A stretch of DNA of 64,000 nucleotides from Capsicum annuum (Eukaryota > Streptophyta > Magnoliopsida > Solanales > Solanaceae): contig NC_061112.1 in assembly GCF_002878395.1 (NCBI RefSeq), positions 44,016,766 through 44,080,765 of the forward strand, given 5' to 3'. Each line of letters starts with the position of its first letter. The stretch's first letter is position 1. The notes beneath the pieces are model-generated. The model had not been told where the DNA came from and searched no databases. It was given only the letters and a program-made list of their open reading frames with translations. Of this stretch, positions 35,271-45,665 are shown piece after piece. A program made the position numbers and the translations under genes.

Positions 35271-35379
35271 TTAATTAGTATAATGAGATTGTAAGTGTAT
35301 TTTATGGGTTCTTATAATTATGCTCTGAAGAAGATTGATATTAATCTAAAGAATAGAATAACCCCTTTGGCCCGACCCT

Positions 35380-35666
35380 CTATTGAGTATCCACTAGTCT
35401 TTGAATTAAAGGCCCTCCCATCGCACATGTTTTATGCCTTTTGAGGGGCTAATACTACCTTGTAAATTATTATTGTTGTTGACTTATTGGAAACACAGGT
35501 AGAAAAATTGATTTCAGTATTGCATATATTTAAGAGGTCCCTCGAATGAACTACTACAGACATTGTGGGTAATCCACCTGGTATTTGCACCCATAAGATA
35601 CAATTTTAACTAGATAGTATACCCAATATCGAGCACCAACATAGGTTGAATCCCCCTATGTAGTAG
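35380..35666 (+). pseudogene. P1 reverse transcriptase, N-terminal part, cut by Tk
   Basis: The pre-RT linker reads PLVFELKALPSHMFYAF (35391-35441), then VEKLISVLHIFKRSLE, DIVGNPPGICTHKIQF, NIEHQHRLNPPM (to about 35660) and two TAG codons. Tk's LTR begins at 35667. The reading continues in the same frame at 45671 with VVKKEII, the residues that normally follow. Confidence 0.88.
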
Positions 35667-38129
35667 TGAAATGACCTAAACCAGGGCCTTATCGTAATGG
35701 GCATCTCAGGCCCAATAAGGACTAAGGACCACCCCGTTTCCCAAACCAGCCAACCAAGAATGTACCCTGAGTCAAATGAATTCCAAGCAGATAACAAGAG
35801 AATGTGTCTAGCAATACTAAAACTCTAAGATAGGTTCACGACCGTGACCAATCCAATCAATTCCGACCGTACCAATACCCGACCAAACAACTATAACCAA
35901 AACCATAATAACAACCAACTCTATCACAAAACCATTCCATAACATAATAAGATAGGATGGAACAATCATAAGTTTAGTCATACAGTATCAACCCCAATAC
36001 CAATACCAATACTAAGGCTAACACCACTACCGACACCGCCCATACCAACCCATAATAGTTCCGCAAAGCCTTTATCCAAAAGTAAAGCAATATTTGGTCG
36101 GGACATGTCCCTGACCATGGCCAAAACCATATCCAAAACTAAACCAACGAAAAATATAAGAATCCAAACCAAGAAATGGAGCCTTCGAAAGTATGGAAGA
36201 TCACCAATTTAAGTTAGCACAAGCTGTATCAGAAGTCCAAGTCTACTGAGCAAAAGGTGTAGTATGAACAACACGTGCATCGCATGGGGATACAACATCG
36301 AAGAAGGTTAGTGATTGGAGCACTAGCATGTAACTCAAGGATAAGGATAAAATAGTGCCAACCATTCCAAAACTAATTAATCCATGCATACAACTAATGC
36401 ACACACATACATATAGTCGTACTATGTCGGGATAGGGAACAAAATTAGCATGAACTTTTGAAATCGTTAACTTATGTTGTGTAGCATGACCGTCCAAGAA
36501 TAAGGTACCCACGGGCTATATGGGCCCAACTCTATCCTAGCAGGAAGGGCCCCAGTATGTATAGCCGAACAAACCAGAGAATATCCATAACCGTAATACC
36601 TATATGGGGGATTCGAAGCTCCCTGCATAATCTAGGTAACCAAAGTACCAATACATGTATTAAGAGAGACTCGAACCTCCCATTTATAGATTCATTCAGG
36701 GGACTCGGACTACCCTGTCATAAGACACCCTCACTAGTTAGTGCAGTTTCCAGTGATAGTCCTTCGAAATCCACTTTCATGGCCCGTCTAGACATCCCAT
36801 CATTAAGCCTAATTTAAAACCATCATTCCATATACAGAACAAATAAGTCGACTACTTACCAAAGTCATTTCGTTGGTATCGTCATACAAATATTACTTGC
36901 AAGTATAACACATGCCGTTATTATTATCAATAAATTAATCATTCAATTGACTTTAGGACTCGACCCATCTTTTAACAAAGATACTTCCTTAATTCAAAGT
37001 TTAGGGACTCGAACCCGATGTCTAACAAAGACATAATTCAAGTGTATATTTAGGGACTTAAGCACATTTAGCAATTGAAATCACCAAGCTTACCATTTAG
37101 TTCATTACATGCCAAACAAGGCCTTTCCAAAACCATTTACTAAAAATTCATAATCATTTAGGCCAAGCCTTACTTCAAAACAACATTCTCATGTTAGCAT
37201 TTTCACAAACACTTTGAGGGCATGCATTGACCAAGACCAAAAAAACAAATTAACCATTCAATTTAGGGTAACACATGACCCAATTGTTAAACCATAATTA
37301 CCAAGCACATACATCTGCAAATCATTACCAAAATCATGCATAAACACAATTTTAACCAAGAATAAACAATAGTCAACAACATGAATCAAAACCCTCAACA
37401 TTGGTTTTCAAAACCACCATTTAAGAATCATAATCAATCTTTAAAACACATGAAATATATCAACTAAGAATGAGTTAAAAGTCGCATGCCTTATATAAGA
37501 TGATTCACGGAAAGAACGTGACCCCTTTAGCCTCTAAATAACCGCTTTTAGAAACCTTAGCTTTAATCTTCAAGAGTAAGTTAGAGAGTATTTTTGTAGT
37601 TATTAACATTTCAATAGTATGTTATAAGTGGCCACAATATGTTTTAGTACGTGGGGATTTAAGGAATTTAGTGTGGGAAATTTCTAGAATACCTAAGCTT
37701 AAAAGCTTAAACCTAACTCGCAGGAGGGTACCACCATACCCCCTTAACCATAGCCTAGGGTACAAGTCGTACCTTACCTTGTACCCTAGGCCTCACCTTG
37801 GCCCCCCATATTAGTCAACATATAACCCTATATAACCAATTCGTATCTTAAAATATGAGTGGTACCCTATGACTCATACCCTAATCAAAATCCTCAAGGC
37901 TAAGTACAGAGAATTATACGACCCAACAACACACGACTCGTACACTATCATACAACTCGTATGATCCTAGTTATACCTTGGACAAAAACTAAATCCAAAC
38001 TAACTAATAAATATACGAGAGAGACCCTAAGACGCACCTAAGCATACGACTGGTATACTCTAACCATACCCTGTCCAGAGACTTAAAAACTCAGGAATTT
38101 TTCTAATGGTTAAGAGCCGGGGTGTTTCA
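35667..38129 (-). repeat. Tk 3' LTR (2463 bp)
   Basis: Plus orientation runs from TGAAATGACC to TGTTTCA. It pairs with 43163-45665. Over the first ~100 bp I count about 21 differences, about 16 of them transitions. It carries the ~50-bp repeats with GGACTCGAACC (36660-37066) and ACGACTCGTA-type words (37730-38060). Open frames at 35606-36512 on the minus strand and 36557-36817 on the plus are LTR sequence. Confidence 0.92.
36954..37066 (-). repeat. Tandem ~50-bp repeats with B-box-like motif in Tk 3' LTR
   Basis: GGACTCGACCC (36956), GGGACTCGAACCC (37004) and the decayed GGGACTTAAGCAC (37053) recur every ~50 bp. On the minus strand, which is the element's sense strand, 37004-37016 reads GGGTTCGAGTCCC, matching the pol III B-box GGTTCGANTCC. 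Further copies lie at 36667, 44166, 44454, 44504, 44553, 57040 and 57090 in the sister LTRs. Confidence 0.8.
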
Positions 38130-38142
38130 ATCTCCCCCACTT
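38130..38142 (-). promoter_or_regulatory. Tk polypurine tract
   Basis: On the minus strand AAGTGGGGGAGAT stands directly before the 3' LTR start TGAAACACC. Confidence 0.85.
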
Positions 38143-38329
38143 AGATCATTCATTCTTGAATATTGGGTAAGATAGTACTTGAATGATTTAAACCCCCAAA
38201 CATCACTAAACATTCCTTTAAGACACCAAAAAAAGATGGAAGGACTCAACCTTTCCTTTAACAAACTCAGAAAATAAAGATGTAAGAAAATCAATCTTTC
38301 CTTTAACAAACTTAAAAAGCAAAGATGTG

Positions 38330-39530
38330 CTCAAGAACATATACCTTCTGCATAACTAACTGAAGCAGCAAACAAATGTGGATACTTGGACTTCATGTCC
38401 TTCTCTGTTTCCCAAGTATCTTCTTCCACCTTGTTGTTTTGCCATAGAAACTTAACCGAACTTACATCCTTGGTGTTCAACCAAAGTTTGATCGCCCAAA
38501 CATTTCCTCAACATAGAAACATGGAAAACTGGATGAGTGTAGCTCAAGCTTGATGGAAACTCCAATTCATAAGCAATATTGCTAACCCTTTTCAATATCA
38601 AGTAGGGACCGATATACTGAGGGCTTAAATTCCCCTTCTTGCCAAACCACATTACTCCCCTAATGGTAGATACCTTCAAGAATACCCAATCTCCTACATT
38701 GAACTTTAAACCCCTATGCTTTATATCCATATAGGACTTTTGGTGACTTTGCGTAGCTTTCAATCTACCACGAATAACTTTCACTTTTTTTAAAGATTGA
38801 TGAACAAAATTAGGGCTAAAACAAATTACTCTCACCAACTTCATACCACCCAATAGGAGAATGATATCTATAATACAATACCTCAAAAGGAGCCATACTG
38901 ATGCCATAGTGATAACTATTATTATAGCATATTAAATCAAAAACAAATGATCGAACCAATTACCTCCATAATTGATTACACAGGCACAGAGCATATCTTC
39001 TAACGTTTGAATAGTCCTCTCTGCTTCTCCATCCTACTGCGGGTGGAAAGAAGTACTAAGGCACACCTTAGTTCCCAAAACCTTTTAAACCAACTTCCAA
39101 AAATAAATAAAAACGGAGTACCACAATCTAAAATGAAAGAAACCAGAGCACCATGCAATTTTAAAATCTCCGCAAGATATAACTTAGCATAATCCTCTAC
39201 CAAAAAACTAGCCCTCACTAGAAAGAATTAAGCAGACTTAGTCAATCTATCCTTAATAACAAAAATCTAATCACATTGATTCTGAGATCGAGTAAAACCA
39301 TTGCTAAAATCCATGTTAATCACTTTCCACTTCTACTCTGGAAACTTAATCTCTTGATACAAGCCACCAGGTCTTATGTGCTTAATTTTCACTTGTTGGC
39401 ACACTAAACATCTAGCTACATAGTTAGACATATCTCGCTTCATATTGTTCCACCAAAATAATTCCTTAAGACTAAGATAAATCTTGGTAGAATAGGATGA
39501 ATAGCATAATGAGATTCATGTGCGTTAGTA
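38330..39530 (-). pseudogene. Tk integrase and chromodomain, broken
   Basis: The zinc-binding N-terminus reads ELFWWNNMKRDM and CLVCQQVKIKHIRPGG (about 39465-39360), and the core VINMDFSNGF with a catalytic Asp near 39320. It continues ASFLVEDYAKLYLAEILKLH and ILDCGTPFLFIFGSWFKRFW (39218-39060). The C-terminal domain is within the 151-codon open stretch 38907-38452: LKVSTIRGVMWFGKKGNLSP, YIGPYLILKRVSNIAYELEF, HVSMLRKCLGD. The chromodomain reads SVKFLWQNNKVEEDTWE and MKSKYPHLFA (38460-38350). The 151-codon frame is the longest in the window, but it is only a fragment. Confidence 0.9.
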
Positions 39531-39579
39531 AAAATCCTTTCCCTTGATCCATTGACATCTGGAACACATCACCTACCTT

Positions 39580-41180
39580 GGTACCTCAAGATACCATCAT
39601 CGCCAATCACAAAATCAACAACCTTCTGCTGGCCCATATTACTCTTAATTTTCACTAAATTAGCATCCAACATTTGTTTTCCTTTATCCCAATAGCAAGA
39701 GAAGACTGGGATACCTGATGCATAAAAATACCTCTATTCTCAGAGTTCGTGAGATGAACTCCAAGATTAGACAAACAGTGAATATCCTTCACCAACTCCC
39801 GCTTGCCCTTATCCACATAAGCTAGACTCCTCATGGATAACCTGATAAGTGCATCAGCAGCTACCTTAGCCTTACCTAGATTATAGTTAAGACTCATATT
39901 ATAGTCCTTCAACAACTCAAGCCACATTCTCTGCCAGAGATTTAACTCTCTCTGAGTGAACACATACTACAGGCTTGTATGATCAGAGAAGATATAAACA
40001 TAAACTCAATAGAGATAGTAATATAAAATTTTTAGAGAAAAAACCATGGCTAACAACTCTAAGTCATGAGTGGGTTAGTTCTTCTCATAAACCTTTAATT
40101 ACCTCAAAGCATAAGCCACCACCCTACTATGTTGCATCAACACATAGCCTAACCCAACACGACAAGCATCATAATACACTATGAAGCCATCATTAGCTTC
40201 AATCAATGTAAAAACTAGATCAGAAGTTAACTTCTCTTTTAACTTCTCAAAACTACCCTCATATGAACCCGAACACAAGAACTTGACCTTCTTCTGGGTC
40301 AACCTAGTCAATAGGGAAGCAATAGTCGAGAAACCTTCCACAAATTTTCTATCATGACCTGCTAAACCTAAGAAGCTCTAAATATCGGGGGGAGTCACAG
40401 GTCTAGGCTACTTCTTAACCACTATAACCTTTTGAAGATCTACTATAATCCCCTTACTGGAGATAACATCACCAAGAAAAGTCATAGCCTTCAACTAAAA
40501 CTGACACTTGGAGAACTTAGCATTCAAATACTTATCTTTAAAAGTCTACAATAGTACACAGTTGTGATCAATATTATCCACCTCACTCATATATTAAACC
40601 AAGATGTCATCGATAAAGAAAATGATGAAGATGTCCACAAACTGACAAAATACCCTATTCATCATGTCCATAAATACTGTCGGAGCATTAGCCAACCCAA
40701 AGGATATAACTAGGAACTTATAGTGACCATACCAATTTCTGAAGGCAGTCTTATAGATATCCACTTCCCTAATCTTAAGATAATGATAACCCAACCTAAG
40801 ATCAATCTTAGAGAAATACTTCGCACCTCTAGTTGAACAAACAAATGGCCAATCATAGAAAAATGATACTTATTCTTAATAGTCACCTTATTCAACTGAA
40901 GATAGTCGATACATATTTGAAAGGAACCATTCTTCTTGTACACAATAAACATTAGAGCACCCCAAGAAGATACACTAGGATAGATGAAACCATTTCCTTA
41001 GAGATCTTTAAGTTTCTCCTTAAGCTCCTTCAACTCAGCCGGAGCCTTTCTATATAGGGGAATGGAAATAGGATGAGTGTTCGAAAGAAGATCAATTCTA
41101 AAGTAAATTTCCCTATCGAGAGGACCACTAGGAAGATCATTAGGGAAAACCTTGGAAAACTCATTAACCATAGGGATGGG
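39580..41180 (-). pseudogene. Tk reverse transcriptase and RNase H, broken
   Basis: RT: FIVYKKNGSFQICIDYLQLN and [11 protein letters not shown] (40950-40860), [20 protein letters not shown] and [18 protein letters not shown] (40760-40650), and the catalytic FIDD at 40606-40617, intact. RNase H: FIVYYDACRVGLGYVLMQ (40193-40140, first catalytic Asp present), then RELNLWQRMWLELLKDYNMS, KVAADALIRLSMRSL (39950-39820) and the linker to integrase. At least ten stops or shifts separate the blocks. Confidence 0.9.
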
Positions 41181-41199
41181 TTCTAGAGAAGGACCTTCT

Positions 41200-42952
41200 G
41201 AGTTAGAATGTTTAACTCGAAACTAATAATACAAATACCTTTTGGAGATCAACCTTTAGGCTATAAGATATGAGATAACCTCTACTTAGGTACTAGAGAA
41301 CACCCTTCTCATACAATAACCAGCTCATTAGGGAATTTAAATATGACTTTGCGAGTTCAAAAATCTAAGGAAGCATAACACAAATACAACCAATCCATCA
41401 ATAATATCACATCAAAGTTAACCATACCTAGCACTATAAAATCCATAAGAGTTTCTCTACCACAAACAGATATCATTCACCCCCTATAGACTCTTTTAGC
41501 AATAATAGAGTTAGCAACTGAGGTAGACACAGAAAAAGCATTAGAAATATATTTAGCATCAAAACAAAAAAGTACAGCCATAAATGGGGTCACATAAGGA
41601 AGAATAGACCCTAGATCAAGTAAATAATATATATCGTAGAAGAAAATTTTCAACATACCAATCACTATATCGGGAGATGCCTCAAAATCCTTGCAATATA
41701 CAATAGCATATAACTAATTTCGACCAGTATTGGCACCAAAACCAGAAACAGATGCAGAAACAACACCCTTTAGTGCAGGAGTAGATAAAGAATCCAAAGG
41801 AGCTTTACTAGATCCAAAAGACTTCCTAGCACGTATGTCATGATATATATGATAAATATAACCAAAGTAAAAATACATGTTCTTTTTTTCCTTACAAAAC
41901 CCATGATACAAACGCCCAAAAAATCTACAAGGTTGGTAGGGTAGAGTCGACAGAGGCCCACTAGCCTAAGATTGGGCACCCTATGCCCAGGACCCACTAT
42001 CATACTATGACCGACGATCACTTAAAAGATTCAGGTAAGAAGCACTAGCTGAGGAGAAAAACCAGAGCTCACGCACTTCTTCTACTATTTCTCCACTGCT
42101 CTATTTAGAAGGTCCAAACTTCTTTCCCCACCTCGTACCATACTTAGACTGCTTTCTTTTCTTCTCTTCCACTTGTTGTATACACAACCAATCTAGAAAT
42201 ATCCCTGTCCTTGATCAACAAGTCACCCTATCTCTCAAGGATCTAATTTCGTGATAATCTAGAAGCAAACTTATGTATCTTATCCCTTATATCAGATACT
42301 ATCTTCAGAGCATACCAAGATATCTAATGAAATTTCAAGAAATACTCCTTGATAAACATACTCCCTAGCCTTCGATTCATGAATTGCTCTCCTTTCTCTT
42401 CCCTTAACTCTTGAGGAAAGAAATGGTCTAAGAAGGGACTTAAAAAGTCATCCCATAATGGAGAGTCAACACCACAACTTCTACACTATTACCACTCCTC
42501 ATACAATTGGCGTGCTAGTCTTTTCATTGATAGGTAGAAGAATTCATGCCTTCCACCTCAGTAGTGTGGATAATACAAAGAATCTTCTCTATCTCATCAA
42601 TAAAGGCTTGAGGATCCTCCACAACCTTTGAACTCATGAACATAAGAGGATTTAACCTCATGAATTGGACAATCCTTGTGGCCTCTGATGATGGAGTAGC
42701 TGATACACCATGCCCTAAATGAAAAGCTACCAACTGAGTTATTAAATTGATCGAGTGATGAAACTTACCATTAGTAGCCTCCCCTTAAGGTAAATAGGAA
42801 GTATCGGTAGGGATAGGTAGAATACTATTAGGATAGTTAGATACAGCAGCCCTGACCCAGGTCTAGACTCCAAGAGTTGGACAAACTTCATCCATATTGT
42901 CCTCAGGTGGGACATACGAGTTTCCACAAGTTTTAGATCTCCTCGGAGGCAT
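41200..42952 (-). pseudogene. Tk gag and protease, broken
   Basis: The start is ATG at 42952 (MPPRRSKTCGNSYVPPEDNM), the start typical of this lineage and aligned with T1b. Gag continues TRIVQFMRLNPLMFMSSKVV and EDPQAFIDEIEKILCIIHTT (42690-42560). The zinc-knuckle position (about 41890-41830) reads MYFYFGYIYHIYHDI, so the metal-binding cysteines are gone. Protease reads YYLLDLGSILPYVTPF (41635-41580, D-L-G) and DAKYISNAFSVSTSV. Confidence 0.88.
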
Positions 42953-43147
42953 GATCTGAAAGACAAGCAAGAAAAAATTTAAAAAATCCAAGACCCTAGA
43001 CTCTATAGCTTGAAATAAGACAATAAGAAAGTGGAACATTTCTAAATGCCTTGTAGCCTCTCTCTCATGAGTACAGCGCACAACATACCTTTGAGAAAGA
43101 CTCTAGTCAACATGAATATGTGGAAACCCATATGACCATGAATGTAA

Positions 43148-43160
43148 AGCTCTGATGCCA
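43148..43160 (-). promoter_or_regulatory. Tk primer-binding site, tRNA-iMet type
   Basis: The minus strand reads TGGCATCAGAGCT, one base from TGGTATCAGAGC over the first twelve, two bases inside the LTR end. Confidence 0.88.
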
Positions 43161-43162
43161 TC

Positions 43163-45665
43163 TACGCATGACCCAAACTAGTTCCTTGTTGTAATGGGAA
43201 TCTCAGGTCTAACAAGGATCGATGACCATCCCATTTCCCAAACTAATCAACCAGGTATGTACCCTGAGTTAGATAAATTCTAAGCATATAAAAAGATATC
43301 TTTTCTAACAATAATAAAAATCTTTGATAGGTTCACGACCATTACAAACACTATTGTGTCTGATACCAATACCCGACTAAACAACCATAGCTAAAACTGT
43401 AATAACAACCAAGTCCAAAAAAAAACCATTCCATGACATAATAAGATAGGATGGAACAATCATAAGGTATCATCCCCAATAACAATGCCTATACTAAGGT
43501 TAACACCACTACCGACACCGTTCATACCAATCCATAGTAGTTTCACAAAGCCTCGATCTAAAAGTACAAAAATCCAATCGGGATATGCCCTTGACATGGC
43601 AAAAACTGATAACCAAAACTATACAAATGAAAAATATAAGAATCCAAAACAAGAAATGGAGCCTTCCGAAGTATGGAAGCTCACTACTTTAACTTAGCAC
43701 AAGTTGTATCCAAATTGGAAGTCTATTGAGGTGGAGGTGTAGTATGACCAAGACTTGTATCGCATGGGGATACAACATTGATGATAGTTAGTAGTTGGAG
43801 ATCTAGAATATATCTCAAGGATAAGGATAAAATAGTTCCAAAAGTTCCAAAACTAATCAATACATGCACATAACCAATGCATGCACACATACACATACAT
43901 ACTTACACACATATATAGATGTACTATGTCGGGATACGAAACAAAATTAGCATGAAAAATTTAACCTATTAACCTAGATTATGTAGCACGACCAACCTAG
44001 AACAAGGCACCCACGGGATATATGGGCCGAGCTCTTCCCTAGCTAGAAGGGCCCTAGTACATGTAGCTGCACGAACCAGAGAATATCCATAATCATAATT
44101 TCTATAAGGGGACTAAAACCTACAGGCATAATCAAGGGGACCTAAACATCAATACATGTAGTAACGGGGACTCGAACCTCCTATTTATAGACTTCTTTGG
44201 TGGGCTTGAACTACCCTATAATAAAACATCTGCATCGACTAGGACGTTTCCAGCGTTAGTCCTTGGAAGTAGACTTTCACTGTCCGGCTACACATCCCGC
44301 CATTAAGACTAATTTAAAACCATTATTCCAGATACATAACTAATAAGTCATTACTTACCAAAGGTATTATGTTAGTATCATCATGCCAAAACTACTTGAA
44401 AGTATACGACATGCCATTATCATTATCAATAAGTTAATCAATCAATTGACTTTGGGACTCGAACCCACCTTTTAATAATGACACTTACTTAATTCAAAGT
44501 TTAGGGACTCGAACCTAATGTCTATCAAAGACATAATTCAAGTATATATTTAGGGACTCAAACCCATTTAGCAATTTAAACCACAAAGGTTACCATTTAG
44601 TTCATTACATAGCTAGCAAGGACTTTATAAAACCATTTGTCAACCATCCATTTACCAATCATTCCTAATCATTAGTACAAGATTTAGTTCAAAACAACAT
44701 TATCATGTGACTAGTTCATTTTTTTAGGCATTTTTACAAACACTTTGAGGGCATGCATTTACAAAGACCAAAAACAAAGTAAAAACCATTCAATTTAGGT
44801 TAACCCATGATCCAATTGTTAAACCATAGTTACAAAGAACCCACATGTGTAAACCATTACCAAAATCATGCATAAACAGAACTTTAACCAAGAGAAAATA
44901 ATACTGAACAACATTCAACAAAACCCTCAACATTGGTTTTCAAAACCACCATTTATTAATCATAATCAAGCTCTAAAACATATGAAATTTATTAAATAAC
45001 AATGACGGAAGAGTCACATGACTTATGCAAGATGATTCATGAAATGAACTTGTCTTCTTTAGCCTTTAGATGAATACTTGTAGAAACCTTAGCATCTAAT
45101 CTTCAAGAGTAAGTTAGAGAGTGTTTCTGTTGTGTTTTATCTTTGAATTTTGTGTTATGAGAGGCCACAAAATTTTTTAATATGTGCATAGTTAAGGGTT
45201 TTGGGGTGGGAAATATCTAGAATACCCCCATCTTAAAAAATGAAAACTAACTCACAGAAGGGTACGACCATACGTCTTTAACCATAACCTAGGGTATGAG
45301 TGGCACCCTATATCTTACCCTAGGCCTCACCTCGGACCCCCATACTGGTCAATATATGAACCCACTTGAATAACTCATATCTTTATATACGAGTGGTACC
45401 CTATGACTTGCACCCCTAATATAATCCTCTAGGCTAAGTATAGAGCATCATATGACCTAACCACACACGAACCATACACTATCATATGACTTGTATGAAC
45501 CTACTCTTACCTTGGAAAAAAACCAACTCCAAACTCACTAATAAAGGTATGAGAGAAGGACCCTAAGTTGTACCTAAGTATACGACTGGTATACTCTAAC
45601 CGTACCCTATCTAGAGACTCTAAAACTCAGGAATTTTTCTAAGGGTCAAGAGCTAGGGCATTTAA
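43163..45665 (-). repeat. Tk 5' LTR (2503 bp)
   Basis: Plus orientation starts TACGCATGACC and ends GGCATTTAA, against TGAAATGACC and GGTGTTTCA in the 3' LTR, so both termini have decayed. GGGACTCGAACC motifs lie at 44166, 44454 and 44504, with a one-mismatch copy at 44553. An open frame 43485-43697 is LTR sequence. Confidence 0.92.

Larger units (their letters stand above)
35667..45665 (-). mobile_element. Tk: Tekay/Del-type chromovirus, both LTRs, inserted in P1's RT
   Basis: This ~10.0-kb element contains, on the minus strand, 5' LTR, initiator-Met PBS, gag, protease, RT, RNase H, integrase, chromodomain, polypurine tract and 3' LTR. It is the only complete element in the window, but all genes carry stops. 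The flanks AGTAG (35662-35666) and ATAAG (45666-45670) are a plausible decayed 5-bp target duplication. Removing Tk restores P1's RT frame. Confidence 0.93.

Noticed and set aside
36954..37066. tRNA gene or tRNA-derived SINE, suggested by GGTTCGAGTCCC
   Set aside because: No acceptor stem, anticodon arm or clear A-box can be drawn, and the motif repeats every 50 bp inside an LTR. It is kept as a B-box-like finding only.
36954..37066. CRISPR-like array (regular ~50-bp spacing)
   Set aside because: The whole unit is repeated, not a repeat with unique spacers, there are only three units, and the setting is a plant LTR.
38452..38907. Longest open frame (151 codons, minus), a possible host gene
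   Set aside because: It reads as the integrase C-terminal domain of Tk (FGKKGNLSP, YIGPYLILKRV, HVSMLRKC) in the right position between the core and the chromodomain.
39580..41180. Integrated plant pararetrovirus (RT and RNase H present)
   Set aside because: LTRs, PBS, polypurine tract, integrase and chromodomain surround the RT, which marks a Ty3/gypsy element. No movement or coat protein motif was seen.
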